Below are positions 1 through 7,546 of a stretch of 15,469 nucleotides of DNA, piece after piece. The stretch lies in NCBI GenBank assembly GCA_017508505.1, contig JAFVYT010000117.1, positions 1 through 15,469 on the forward strand, read 5' to 3'. The DNA comes from Clostridia bacterium. Its GTDB lineage: Bacteria; Bacillota_A; Clostridia; Oscillospirales; SIG627. The notes beneath the pieces are model-generated. The model was not told the DNA's origin and did no database searches. It worked only from the letters and a program-made list of their open reading frames with translations. Positions within the stretch are counted from its first letter, which is position 1. Every line of letters starts with the position of its first letter. A program made the translations under genes and the position numbers.

Positions 1-223
1 CTTCGGCGGTATTATGAAGTGCGACATCATCGCACAGGGCATCGTGGAAGCCGCAGAAACGATGGGCATCGATATTCCCGTAGTGGTTCGTCTTGACGGT
101 ACCAACGCCGAAAAGGGCAGAGAGATCCTGACGAATTCCGGTCTGGCTTTGGTTCCTGCCAAAACCTTTGCCGAAGCCGCTAAGAAAGCAGTTGAGCTGG
201 CAAACAGCAAGAAGGAGGACTAA
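1..223 (+). CDS. sucC: Succinyl-CoA synthetase (ADP-forming) beta subunit, C-terminal end (partial)
   Basis: The reading frame is open from base 2, so the gene begins left of the window and only about the last 73 residues are visible. The fragment has the form of the ligase (CoA-binding) C-terminal part of the beta subunit: [23 protein letters not shown] followed by a conserved G-x-x-I-L...SGL region and a short charged tail ending in KKED. The beta subunit carries the ATP-grasp nucleotide site and, with SucD, makes succinyl-CoA from succinate, CoA and ATP (or GTP), or runs the reverse reaction. The TAA stop at 221-223 is one base before the sucD ATG, and the sucD ribosome binding site (AAGGAGG, 212-218) lies inside the last sucC codons, which implies translational coupling. 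Identification rests on both the fragment and the adjacent sucD. Confidence 0.93.
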   Translation, partial: FGGIMKCDIIAQGIVEAAETMGIDIPVVVRLDGTNAEKGREILTNSGLALVPAKTFAEAAKKAVELANSKKED

Positions 224-224
224 T

Positions 225-1124
225 ATGATTCTCATCAATGATAATACAAAAGTAATCGTACAGGGAATCACCGGTTCTCAAGGCAGATTCCACACCCAGC
301 AGATGCTGGAATACGGCACCAAGATCGTAGGCGGTACCACCCCCGGTAAGGGCGGTCAGGAGGTTTGCGGCGTTCCCGTTTTCAACACCGTAAAGGAAGC
401 CAAGGAAAAAACCGGAGCCAACTGCTCCATCATCTACATTCCCCCGGCATTTGCCGCCGACGGCATTCTGGAGGCCATTGACGCCGAAATCGAGCTGGTC
501 ATCTGCATCACCGAGGGCGTACCCGTTTTGGATATGATGCGCGTGAAGAATTACCTGATCGGCAAAAAGACCCGTCTCATCGGGCCTAACTGCCCCGGCA
601 TCATCTCCCCCGGTGCATCCAAGATCGGTATTCTCCCCGGCTTCATCTGCACCCCCGGTAAGGTGGGCGTCATCGGAAGAAGCGGCACCCTTACCTACGA
701 AGCAGTCCATCAGCTCTCCGCTCTGGGCATCGGTCAGTCCACCGCCGTGGGTATCGGCGGTGACCCCATTCGCGGCAGTGGCTTTATTGATATGCTGGAG
801 CTTTTTGAAAAGGACCCCGACACCCTCGCCGTGGTTATGATCGGTGAGATCGGCGGTACCGGCGAAGAAGAAGCTGCAGAATGGATCCGCGACAACATGA
901 CCAAGCCCGTAGTTGCCTTCATCAGCGGTAAGACCGCTCCCAAGGGCAAGAGAATGGGTCACGCAGGCGCCATCATCAGCGGTGGCAAGGGCACTCAGCA
1001 AAGCAAGGCAGAAGCCATGAAAAACGCCGGCATCCCCGTGGTTCCCACCCCCGATAAGATCGGTGAGACCCTGGTAGAAGCCATTAAAAAAGCAGGCATT
1101 TACGAAAAGTGCCTGGTCAAATAA
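225..1124 (+). CDS. sucD: Succinyl-CoA synthetase alpha subunit
   Basis: This 299-residue protein is close to the usual SucD length of about 290. It forms the CoA-binding and phosphohistidine half of succinyl-CoA synthetase (TCA cycle or reductive branch, substrate-level phosphorylation). Visible landmarks are the N-terminal Rossmann CoA-binding motif [10 protein letters not shown] (about residues 14-23), [12 protein letters not shown] (about 121-132), [10 protein letters not shown], and the active-site loop GHAGAI with the phosphorylated histidine at residue 246, the same number as in E. coli. The ATG at 225 is chosen because AAGGAGG at 212-218 lies six bases upstream. A longer frame from 168 would run through the end of sucC and adds sequence unlike the family. 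It ends at a strong hairpin terminator, so sucCD appears to be the end of its transcript. In gut anaerobes the pair often works in an incomplete TCA cycle, but the window does not show which direction is used. Confidence 0.97.
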   Translation: MILINDNTKVIVQGITGSQGRFHTQQMLEYGTKIVGGTTPGKGGQEVCGVPVFNTVKEAKEKTGANCSIIYIPPAFAADGILEAIDAEIELVICITEGVPVLDMMRVKNYLIGKKTRLIGPNCPGIISPGASKIGILPGFICTPGKVGVIGRSGTLTYEAVHQLSALGIGQSTAVGIGGDPIRGSGFIDMLELFEKDPDTLAVVMIGEIGGTGEEEAAEWIRDNMTKPVVAFISGKTAPKGKRMGHAGAIISGGKGTQQSKAEAMKNAGIPVVPTPDKIGETLVEAIKKAGIYEKCLVK

Positions 1125-1129
1125 AAGGG

Positions 1130-1170
1130 AAAAAGCAGTTCCGTCAATTCGGAACTGCTTTTTTTCTTTT
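1130..1170. terminator. Bidirectional intrinsic terminator between sucD and the convergent glycosyltransferase gene
   Basis: A 14-bp perfect stem is formed by 1130-1143 and 1150-1163 with the six-base loop TCAATT. The right arm ends in T's and continues into a T-rich tract on the plus strand. The left arm starts with A's, which give a short U-run on the minus strand, so the hairpin can stop transcription of sucCD from the left and of the minus-strand operon (stop codon at 1170-1172) from the right. Confidence 0.88.
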
Positions 1171-2105
1171 TATTTTTCGTTGTCGATCTCTTCCCTGACC
1201 AGATACACGGGTCTGGCCTTGATCTCCTCGTACATCTTGGCCAAATACCGTCCGAGAATGCCGAGGCAAAGAAGCTGCAAGCCCGAGAGGGAGAGGATGA
1301 GAGAGGCCAAGGTTGGGAAGCCCGCCACGGGATCTCCGAAAAGCAGGGTCTTGATCACCACCCAAAGCATCATCAGAATGGCAATGAGAAAGAGGAGCAC
1401 CCCCAAAACGGAGGAAAGGATCAGGGGCTTGTCGGAAAAGGCTACGATGCCGTCCACCGCGTAGGAGGCAAGACGCCAGAAGCTCCACTTGGTCTTCCCC
1501 GCAAAGCGCGGCTCTACCTCATAGGGCATATAATGAGTCTTGAAGCCTACCCAAGAGAAAATTCCTTTGGAAAAGCGGCACCGCTCGGGCATAGAAAGGA
1601 TGGCATCCACCACCTTTCTCTTCAAAAGGCGAAAGTCGCTGGCGGCGCGATAAAACTCCACGTCGGTCATCCGGTTGATCAGGCGGTAAAAAAGGGATTT
1701 GAAAAAGCCAAGCACCCGCCCCTCCTTGCGATTTTCCTGATAGGCGGCGACGCAGTCAAAATCGGGATGGTGAGCCAAAAACTCCAGCATATCCCCGATG
1801 TATTTCGGATTCTGCTGCAGATCGGCGTCGATGATGGCGACCAGATCCCCCCGCGCCGTCCGAAGCCCTGCCAGCAGGGCGGCCTCCTTTCCGAAATTGC
1901 GGGAAAAGCTCACGGCACGTACCCGCTCGGGCACCTCTTCCGAGAGCTTTTTGATCTCGGCTAAGGTTCCGTCACGGCTTCCGTCGTCAACAAAAACAAA
2001 CTCTGCGTGGGAAAGCACCGTTCCCAATTCCATTTTTGTCTTATCGTAAAAAGCGCGGATATTCTCTTCCTCGTTGTAGCAAGGGACAATGATGGATAGC
2101 AGCAT
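1170..2105 (-). CDS. GT2 family glycosyltransferase, polyprenol-phosphate sugar transferase type (GtrB/DPM1-like), membrane anchored
   Basis: A 311-residue family 2 glycosyltransferase. The N-terminal GT-A domain shows SIIVPCYNEEENI (about 4-16), FVDDGSRDGT (38-47), the FSRNFGKEAAL motif (67-77) and the metal-binding DAD at 93-95 followed by LQQNP. After the catalytic domain come KTKWSFW (204-210) and two hydrophobic segments (about 228-253 and 263-285), then a short cytoplasmic tail. This arrangement is typical of bacterial DPM1-like enzymes that load glucose or another sugar from a nucleotide donor onto undecaprenyl phosphate at the inner face of the membrane. The sugar is not predictable. 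AAAGGAGGTG at 2111-2120 precedes the ATG and overlaps the stop codon of the upstream lipid kinase, so it is the last gene of a three-gene operon. No flippase or acceptor transferase is next to it. Confidence 0.9.
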   Translation of the reverse strand: MLLSIIVPCYNEEENIRAFYDKTKMELGTVLSHAEFVFVDDGSRDGTLAEIKKLSEEVPERVRAVSFSRNFGKEAALLAGLRTARGDLVAIIDADLQQNPKYIGDMLEFLAHHPDFDCVAAYQENRKEGRVLGFFKSLFYRLINRMTDVEFYRAASDFRLLKRKVVDAILSMPERCRFSKGIFSWVGFKTHYMPYEVEPRFAGKTKWSFWRLASYAVDGIVAFSDKPLILSSVLGVLLFLIAILMMLWVVIKTLLFGDPVAGFPTLASLILSLSGLQLLCLGILGRYLAKMYEEIKARPVYLVREEIDNEK

Positions 2106-2118
2106 TCCCCCACCTCCT

Positions 2119-3102
2119 TTATTGCTTTGATTCTACCACAGCTCCCACCGTTTTGGCAAGAGAAAGCGTGTCGACTCCATCCGGCACAACCAGTCGGATG
2201 GCGGCGGGAACTACCTCGATCTCAGGATTTTTCGCCTCGAATATCTCTCCGTCTGCCTGTAGAACGATGGGCTGATCCGAAATCAGACGGAGGCGGCGAC
2301 AGGTACGGTAGACCACCGCAGGCATCGTTTTCAGATGCTCGCCTTTTTTATAGTCTCCCACGTATTTTAAAAACTCCATACGGGAAAGGGTAGGGACGGT
2401 GCAAAGGTCCATTTTCCCGTCGGAGATATCGGCCAAGGGAGTCGCCTTAAAGCCGCCGCCGTAGTATTTTCCGTTGCCCAGCACCGCAAGGGTGACGTTT
2501 CCCTCTCCCACGGTGACGCTTTCTCCGTCGATCTCAAAGCGAATGGGGTTCTTCATCGCAGTCAGAAAGGAATAGCCCAGAGCCAATTTGTAGGCAAGCC
2601 CTCCCGAAACCAAGGGAATGCGCTTGACCTTTTGCTGGCGCTTGGCCGAATAGGCATCAAGCCCTGCGGAAATGTTATTGATACTGTAAAAATCACCGCA
2701 GCGCAACACGTCGCAGGAAACCGTTTTCCCGCGCACCATAGCACCGAGATTCAAAAAATCCTCTCTTTTTACGGGCTCAAAAACACGGATAAAGTCGTTC
2801 CCACTTCCCACAGGCACGGGGCAAAGGGCGGCGTTATCAAAGCCGACGATGCCGTTGACCGCCTCGTGAAGCGTGCCGTCCCCTCCGCAGGCATAGACGC
2901 GCACCTCGTCGTTTTCGTGACGGTTGCAGTATTCCGAAACGAGGCGGGTCGCATCCCCGGGAGCGAGGGTTTGAGCGATCTCAAGCTCCTCCCCCACAAG
3001 CTCGGGATCCTCCCGAAAGAGGCGACGGACGGCCTCCTCCAGCCTCTTAGCCGCACTTTTGACTCCTGCCTTGGGGTTGATTACAAAAAAATGTTTTGCC
3101 AT
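2119..3102 (-). CDS. Diacylglycerol kinase family lipid kinase (YegS/BmrU/DgkB type)
   Basis: This 327-residue protein has the full catalytic signature of the soluble lipid kinase family: FFVINPKAG at about 5-13, ACGGDGTLHEAVNGI with the nucleotide-binding GGDGT at 73-77, and PVGSGNDF at 97-104. The C-terminal beta-sandwich contains the usual DGE motif (ADGEIF) before a closing EVVPAAIRLVVP strand. Members phosphorylate diacylglycerol or related lipids using ATP. In Gram-positives the DgkB branch recycles diacylglycerol released by lipoteichoic acid synthesis, while the YegS branch has other lipid substrates, and the sequence does not decide between them. The start is set by AAAGGAG just upstream of the ATG at 3102. 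It begins 10 bases after the U32 gene stop and ends 13 bases before the glycosyltransferase start, so the three genes are very likely co-transcribed. A role in membrane-lipid or glycolipid turnover with the glycosyltransferase is inference. Confidence 0.93.
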   Translation of the reverse strand: MAKHFFVINPKAGVKSAAKRLEEAVRRLFREDPELVGEELEIAQTLAPGDATRLVSEYCNRHENDEVRVYACGGDGTLHEAVNGIVGFDNAALCPVPVGSGNDFIRVFEPVKREDFLNLGAMVRGKTVSCDVLRCGDFYSINNISAGLDAYSAKRQQKVKRIPLVSGGLAYKLALGYSFLTAMKNPIRFEIDGESVTVGEGNVTLAVLGNGKYYGGGFKATPLADISDGKMDLCTVPTLSRMEFLKYVGDYKKGEHLKTMPAVVYRTCRRLRLISDQPIVLQADGEIFEAKNPEIEVVPAAIRLVVPDGVDTLSLAKTVGAVVESKQ

Positions 3103-3112
3103 AATGACTCCT

Positions 3113-4795
3113 TTAACGGATGCGCTTAATGGGGAAATCCGGGGTTTTCTTTTCCTTGAAGGCCTCGATCAGCTCGAGGATCTGACGGGGGGTCTCCACG
3201 GTAAACAGAAAGTGGCGGGAGCTGATCCCCTTCTCCTTTAAATCCTTTTCCCGATCGGACATATAGAAGGGAACGGAATTATACACTACGTCCCGTGATC
3301 CCTCCCGAGCAATGGGAAATACCACGCCGCGACGGTCTCGAAGACTCTTGGCCCCCACGGGCTTTTCCAGAATCATCAAAGGGATCCTGCCGTAGACGAT
3401 CACCGTCTTTTTCCCTCTCAGGTCCCGTATCTGCGCCAGATTCAATTCCGGCGACAAAATGGCATCCGTCAGGTCGGGAAAGGTAGCGAGCGCGGCGGAA
3501 TTGGTCAGATTCAGGCGGAAATCCCCGTGAAGTGTCAGGGGGAGGTCCCGCAAAATTTCAAAATGGCCGGGATTTCCCACGAGCACGTGCTTTGCGCCCC
3601 TTTGCACCGCCTTTTCCAAGGCACTGCGCACGGCCCTCGTCTCCGAGTCAAAGATGACCGCAGGGAGCACGATACCGTTTGCCCTTTCCGGATCAAAGGC
3701 GTGAAGGGGAAGATAGATTTCACGGAAGTAATCCGTATCGGGGATCTGCGAGGGGGAAAGAAAACGCGCGGAGCGGGAAAAGGGCATCCTCTCCCGAGGA
3801 GGGAGCGAATAGGAAAGGGGCTCTCGTGGTTCTCTCAACACCTGAACGGAAGGAAGGGTACGTCCGCAATCCCGAAAGAACACGCTGCTTTTTTCCGTTG
3901 CGCTCTTGTCCCGCTCGGTACGGACTCCGAGCATCTCCTGATTTAAGGTGCGGGTAAAATACCCGTCGGTAAAGCCACTTCGGGAAAAGGCATCCCGCAG
4001 AATCCGAAGCTCTGCGGGGGTGGCGTCCCGCTCCTCGTCCAGAAGCGTGCGCCAAACCCGTGCAACGGTGTAAACGTAGGCGGGGCTCTTCATTCTTCCT
4101 TCAATCTTCAGAGAGGCCGGCCCGATTTCGAGAAGCTCCCTTACGTGGCAAGCCAAGGAAAGATCCTTAAAGCTGATGGGATAAGCGCCGTTATAGGGAA
4201 GACGGCAGGGCTGAGCACATTCACCCCGATTGCCGGAACGGTCTCCGATCATACTGCTCATCAGGCACTGTCCCGAATGGCAGGCGCAGATGGCTCCGTG
4301 GACGAAGACCTCGATCTCGATCGGGGAATCCTTACAAAGAGTGGCAAGATCCTCCCGAGACAGCTCCCTGGCACAGACCATGCGGGAAAAGCCAAGGCGC
4401 TGCGCCTCCCTTGCGGCGGCAAGATTATGCCCTGACATCTGGGTGCTGGCGTGAAGCTCCAGATCGGGGAAGGAGTCGCGAAGGCACGCCGCAAGCCCCC
4501 GATCCGCCACAATGAGAGCGTCGACCCCCGACCGGTATAGGTGAGCGCAAAGGGAAAGTGCCTCCTCCATTTTCCGATCGATCAGGAGGGTGTTCATGGT
4601 CACGTAGGCGCGCACGCCCCTTTCGTGACAAAAAAGAATGGCGTCCCTGACGGTGTCGCGGTCAAAGTTCTTTGCGTTCATACGGGCGTTGAACTCACGG
4701 CAACCGAAGTAAACCGCGTCTGCACCGCCGCGAATGGCCGCGGAAAGAGTATCCTTCCCTCCCACGGGGCAGAGCAACTCCGGTTTCTTTTTCAC
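3113..4795 (-). CDS. Peptidase U32 family protein (probable iron-sulfur RNA-hydroxylation protein)
   Basis: A 560-residue protein from a GTG start at 4795. The N-terminal half is the U32 barrel: ELLCPVGGKDTLSAAIRGGADAVYFG at the start, TMNTLL, ASTQMSGHN and the family signature ExFxHGAxC...SGxC at about residues 162-181. The four cysteines C170, C177, C193 and C197 (the last two in GECAQPCR) match the cluster conserved in TrhP/RlhA proteins, which hydroxylate tRNA U34 or 23S rRNA in a prephenate-dependent way. Despite the name, protease activity is doubtful for this group. The C-terminal half (about 330-560) is a less conserved extension. It is longer than TrhP (about 450) and shorter than RlhA (about 650), so the substrate RNA is open. 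GTG is preferred over the ATG at 4825 because AGGAGG (4803-4808) lies seven bases before GTG, while the ATG lies at or upstream of the expected transcription start. First gene of the operon. Confidence 0.88.
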   Translation of the reverse strand: MKKKPELLCPVGGKDTLSAAIRGGADAVYFGCREFNARMNAKNFDRDTVRDAILFCHERGVRAYVTMNTLLIDRKMEEALSLCAHLYRSGVDALIVADRGLAACLRDSFPDLELHASTQMSGHNLAAAREAQRLGFSRMVCARELSREDLATLCKDSPIEIEVFVHGAICACHSGQCLMSSMIGDRSGNRGECAQPCRLPYNGAYPISFKDLSLACHVRELLEIGPASLKIEGRMKSPAYVYTVARVWRTLLDEERDATPAELRILRDAFSRSGFTDGYFTRTLNQEMLGVRTERDKSATEKSSVFFRDCGRTLPSVQVLREPREPLSYSLPPRERMPFSRSARFLSPSQIPDTDYFREIYLPLHAFDPERANGIVLPAVIFDSETRAVRSALEKAVQRGAKHVLVGNPGHFEILRDLPLTLHGDFRLNLTNSAALATFPDLTDAILSPELNLAQIRDLRGKKTVIVYGRIPLMILEKPVGAKSLRDRRGVVFPIAREGSRDVVYNSVPFYMSDREKDLKEKGISSRHFLFTVETPRQILELIEAFKEKKTPDFPIKRIR

Positions 4796-4828
4796 GGGCG
4801 CACCTCCTTTATGATTCGTATCCAAAAT

Positions 4829-4857
4829 ATTTTATCACACATCTTGCAAAAAGGAAA
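4829..4857 (-). promoter_or_regulatory. Extended -10 promoter of the U32-lipid kinase-glycosyltransferase operon
   Basis: On the minus strand TGATAAAAT gives an extended -10 (TAAAAT at 4834-4829) and the -35 position reads TTTCCT (4857-4852, 17-bp spacer), a poor match that the TG extension could compensate. Transcription would start near 4822, just upstream of the AGGAGG at 4803-4808. That places the ATG at 4825 outside the transcript and supports the GTG start. Confidence 0.6.
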
Positions 4858-4945
4858 GGTTTTTTTCGAAATGCGCCGCAGGAATCTATCACCTTCCGAT
4901 ATCGACCCCATAAAAAATAGGTATAAGGATGAAAATTGGAATTCA

Positions 4946-4973
4946 TTGACTTTTCTTTCGGGGGTGGTAAAAT
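4946..4973 (+). promoter_or_regulatory. Sigma-A type promoter of the permease gene
   Basis: TTGACT (4946-4951) and TAAAAT (4968-4973) are separated by 16 bp, giving a start near 4980 and a leader of about 34 bases with AAGGAG (5002-5007) before the ATG at 5014. The rest of the 218-bp divergent region (about 4860-4945) shows no gene, no strong hairpin and no recognisable operator. Confidence 0.72.
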
Positions 4974-5013
4974 GGTCTTGGCGTTTTGAATCATCTTTTG
5001 TAAGGAGAACAAT

Positions 5014-6219
5014 ATGATCACCTTTTCGCTTGCGGGCATTGCCCGTTTTATGCTTTGTATTATGATGATCGCCGCGGTCGGCTATATGCTTGGGCGCATT
5101 ACCGTAAAGGGCGTGTCTCTCGGAACGGCAGGTGTCTTCATTGCCGCACTCCTGTTCGGTGCCCTATCAAACGTAATCTGCGTAAACGAAAAGCCTGTTT
5201 TCTCCTTTGATACCGTCTGGTTCAAGGAGGTGGAGCAGCTCGGGCTGATCCTGTTTGTGGCCGCCGTGGGCTTCATTGCGGGGCCGACCTTCTTCGCCAA
5301 CTTCAAAAAGAACTTCAAATCCTACATTTTGTTGGGCTTTGTAATCATCCTTTCCGGCGGGATCGCCGCCATCGCCTGCTTCTTTCTCGGTAAAGCGACC
5401 GGGGGTGTCGGCTCCTACAGCGACGCGGAATTCATTTCCATGATCGCAGGCCTTCTCTCCGGTGCACTCACCTCCACTCCCGCCTTCTCCGCCGCCAAGG
5501 AAGCCCCCGGTGCCGTGGAGGAGATCGTCTCCGCGGGGTACGGCATTGCCTATCTCTTCGGTGTGATCGGGGTGGTACTCTTCGTTCAGCTCATTCCCAA
5601 AATCACCCACGCCGATATGGATGAGGAAAGAAAAAAGCTCCGCGGAGTGGATACGGGAGCCAAAAAGAACGAGTCCAAGGTCAGGCTCATTGAAATGGAC
5701 GACTTTGGGATCACCCCCTTTGCCCTTGCGGCGATGATCGGCCTTTTGGTGGGGGGAGTCAACATCGGTGGCTTTTTCTCCTTGGGAACCACCGGCGGTG
5801 TTCTCATCGTATCCCTTCTCTTTGGCTTTATCGCTCACGTGGGGCCCTTTGACCTGATGCCCAATGCCAGGGCGCTGAAGGTATTCCGCGAGTTCGGTCT
5901 GATGCTCTTTCTCATCGGAGCGGGCATTCCCGGAGGAATGAATTTTGCCGAAAACGTCAAGGGGATCTATTTTGTCTACGGGATGATCATGACCGTGATT
6001 CCTCTGATCCTCGGATATCTTTTTGCCAAGTACGTTCTGAAGCTGTCTCTGTTCAACAACCTCGGCTCCATTACGGGCGGTATGACCTCAACTCCCGCGC
6101 TCGGCACTTTGATCCACGTTTCCGGCACCGAGGACGTTGCCTCCGCCTATGCGGCCACCTACCCCATCGCTCTGATCGCGGTGGTGCTGGTCTCCCGCTG
6201 CCTCTTCCTTTTTGCCTGA
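5014..6219 (+). CDS. AspT/YidE/YbjL-type permease (AAEx family), short form without TrkA-C domains
   Basis: A 401-residue integral membrane protein made of two homologous halves. Each half has several hydrophobic segments and a GG/GA-x-TSTPA signature: SGALTSTPAFSAA at about 149-161 and GGMTSTPALGTL at 355-366. The duplication and TSTPA pair are diagnostic of the aspartate:alanine exchanger superfamily (AspT, YidE, YbjL), which moves organic anions across the cytoplasmic membrane. The halves are joined by a charged loop at about 195-232 (DMDEERKKLRGVDTGAKKNESK). Typical family members are about 550 residues with two TrkA-C (RCK_C) domains there, and these are absent. The substrate cannot be assigned: amino- or dicarboxylate is only a family guess. 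It is monocistronic, with its own promoter and a perfect hairpin terminator right after the stop. Confidence 0.85.
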   Translation: MITFSLAGIARFMLCIMMIAAVGYMLGRITVKGVSLGTAGVFIAALLFGALSNVICVNEKPVFSFDTVWFKEVEQLGLILFVAAVGFIAGPTFFANFKKNFKSYILLGFVIILSGGIAAIACFFLGKATGGVGSYSDAEFISMIAGLLSGALTSTPAFSAAKEAPGAVEEIVSAGYGIAYLFGVIGVVLFVQLIPKITHADMDEERKKLRGVDTGAKKNESKVRLIEMDDFGITPFALAAMIGLLVGGVNIGGFFSLGTTGGVLIVSLLFGFIAHVGPFDLMPNARALKVFREFGLMLFLIGAGIPGGMNFAENVKGIYFVYGMIMTVIPLILGYLFAKYVLKLSLFNNLGSITGGMTSTPALGTLIHVSGTEDVASAYAATYPIALIAVVLVSRCLFLFA

Positions 6220-6239
6220 ACAAGCACGTAAAAGCTCGG

Positions 6240-6274
6240 GAAGAGAGCGCAAAAAGCGCTCTCTTCTTTTTTTT
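6240..6274 (+). terminator. Intrinsic terminator of the permease gene
   Basis: An 11-bp perfect stem (6240-6250 with 6256-6266) closes an AAAAA loop and is followed directly by eight T's (6267-6274). The last T's run into a TTGACA at 6273-6278, which is not used as a -35 box here (see the promoter at 6300-6328). Confidence 0.92.
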
Positions 6275-6299
6275 GACAAAAAAAGAATGAAAAACACTC

Positions 6300-6328
6300 T
6301 TGCCAAGGCTCATCCCTTCTGTTATATT
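6300..6328 (+). promoter_or_regulatory. Promoter of the NahK-like kinase gene
   Basis: TTGCCA (6300-6305) and TATATT (6323-6328) are spaced by 17 bp. The start would be near 6335, leaving a short leader with AAAGGAG (6344-6350) six bases upstream of the ATG at 6356. Confidence 0.78.
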
Positions 6329-6355
6329 GAAAAAAACGAAGCAAAGGAGCTTTTT

Positions 6356-7435
6356 ATGGAAAAGTTCATTTCCGTCCTGTCCCGCTTTTTGACACAGGGA
6401 GATCTCATTTCCTGTGAAAAATACGGAAACGGACATATCAACGACACGTATCTGGCCTCCTATCAAACAGAGTGCGGTCCCCGCCGCTATATCCTGCAGA
6501 GGATCAACACCTCTATTTTTCAAAACGTCGGGGAGCTGATGGAAAACATTGAGCGGGTCACAACCTTTCTCAAGGAAAATACTTCGGATCCACGCTCCAC
6601 TCTTACCCTGATCCCCACACGCGAGGGAGCGTTCTTCCTCCGAATGGGCGAGGGCGCGTGGCGAATGTACGATTTCGTAGAAGACTCTCTTTGCATAGAA
6701 AGGCCGGAGTCGAAAGAGGATTTCTTCGAGTGCGGAAAAGCCTTCGGCGAATTTCAGAAAAGACTGGCCACCTTCCCCGCCAAAAGCCTTCACGCGGTTT
6801 TACCGGATTTTCACAACACCCCCAAACGCTACCGCGATTTTCTGCGGGCGGTGAAAGAGGACGTATGCAAAAGGCGAAGCGCGGTGGAGGACGACATTCG
6901 CTTCGTTATGGACCGAGCGGACTTTTATCCCTTTCTTTTGGAGGCGGAAAAAGAAGGGACGCTCCCCCTTCGGGTCAGCCACAACGACACGAAATGCAAC
7001 AACGTGCTTTTGAACAAGAAAGATCGCAAGGGGCTTTGTGTCATCGACCTTGACACGGTGATGCCCGGCTATTCCGTGACGGATTTCGGCGATGCCATTC
7101 GCTTCGGCGCAAATCGCGCGGCAGAGGATGAAAAAAACGTGGATCTGGTGGATCTGGATCTTGACCTGTACGCCGCTTACGTGAAGGGATTTCTTCTGGG
7201 GTGCGGCACAGCTCTGCCCGAGGAGGAGCTTTCGCTTTTGCCGGAAGGGGCCAAAATGATGACTCTGGAATGCGGAATGCGCTTCCTGGCAGATTATTTG
7301 CAGGGAGACGTCTATTTTAAGACTGCTTATCCGGAGCACAATCTCGTACGCTTCCGCACCCAGAGGAGACTGGTGGAAAAGATGGAAGAAAAATGGGACG
7401 AGATGAAGCGGATCGTCATGGAAAACCGAATCTAG
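6356..7435 (+). CDS. nahK: APH-fold sugar kinase, N-acetylhexosamine 1-kinase (NahK)-like
   Basis: The protein is 359 residues from the ATG at 6356, the same length as characterised bifidobacterial NahK. The choline/aminoglycoside kinase fold is seen as YGNGHINDTY (glycine-rich loop, about 23-32), YILQRIN (lysine/arginine strand), the catalytic motif SHNDTKCNNVLLN (Asp211) and CVIDLDTVMPG (metal-binding Asp231) followed by DFGDAIRFGANR. The last two blocks are specific to the NahK group rather than to antibiotic kinases. NahK phosphorylates GlcNAc/GalNAc at C1 after phosphorolysis of lacto-N-biose or galacto-N-biose, feeding mucin and milk glycan sugars into UDP-sugar pools. AAAGGAG and the promoter downstream of the longer frame's start (6212) fix the ATG at 6356. 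It stands alone with its own promoter and terminator, and no phosphorylase, epimerase or transporter genes adjoin it. The exact sugar is therefore not proven. The same family is often mislabelled mucin desulfatase or aminoglycoside phosphotransferase. Confidence 0.82.
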   Translation: MEKFISVLSRFLTQGDLISCEKYGNGHINDTYLASYQTECGPRRYILQRINTSIFQNVGELMENIERVTTFLKENTSDPRSTLTLIPTREGAFFLRMGEGAWRMYDFVEDSLCIERPESKEDFFECGKAFGEFQKRLATFPAKSLHAVLPDFHNTPKRYRDFLRAVKEDVCKRRSAVEDDIRFVMDRADFYPFLLEAEKEGTLPLRVSHNDTKCNNVLLNKKDRKGLCVIDLDTVMPGYSVTDFGDAIRFGANRAAEDEKNVDLVDLDLDLYAAYVKGFLLGCGTALPEEELSLLPEGAKMMTLECGMRFLADYLQGDVYFKTAYPEHNLVRFRTQRRLVEKMEEKWDEMKRIVMENRI

Positions 7436-7440
7436 AACTC

Positions 7441-7475
7441 AAGAGACGGGGTAAAATCCCCCGTCTCTTTTTTCT
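7441..7475 (+). terminator. Intrinsic terminator of the kinase gene
   Basis: An 11-bp perfect stem AAGAGACGGGG/CCCCGTCTCTT (7441-7451 with 7459-7469) with loop TAAAATC is followed by a T-run through 7473. It lies five bases after the kinase stop codon and ten bases before the miaB -35 box. Confidence 0.92.
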
Positions 7476-7484
7476 TCTCAAGCG

Positions 7485-7514
7485 TTGACGAAAAAGTGGC
7501 TTTCGTGGTATAAT
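7485..7514 (+). promoter_or_regulatory. Strong promoter of the miaB-mutS-mutL-flavin reductase operon
   Basis: TTGACG (7485-7490), an 18-bp spacer and a perfect TATAAT (7509-7514) preceded by TGG, an extended -10. Transcription would start near 7521. A TTG start at 7526 would then be almost leaderless, which favours the ATG at 7547. Confidence 0.85.
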
Positions 7515-7546
7515 ATTTTGATTTATTGTGGGAAAGGGTCGAGAAA

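Noticed and set aside
180..1001. Minus-strand ORF of 273 residues over sucD
   Set aside because: It is a shadow frame created by GC-biased third positions. It is low-complexity, lacks a ribosome binding site and lies fully inside a clear sucD.
4860..4945. Riboswitch or operator in the divergent intergenic region
   Set aside because: Only short isolated palindromes (such as GAATTC) are present. No extended conserved RNA fold or spaced inverted repeat could be supported.
6273..6278. TTGACA as -35 box of the kinase gene
   Set aside because: No acceptable -10 lies 16-18 bases downstream, and it overlaps the end of the permease terminator. The TTGCCA-N17-TATATT pair at 6300-6328 is a better promoter.
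7526..7546. TTG start of miaB adding seven residues
   Set aside because: It would begin about five bases from the transcription start and swallow the GAAAGG binding site. The ATG at 7547 fits the MiaB family start.
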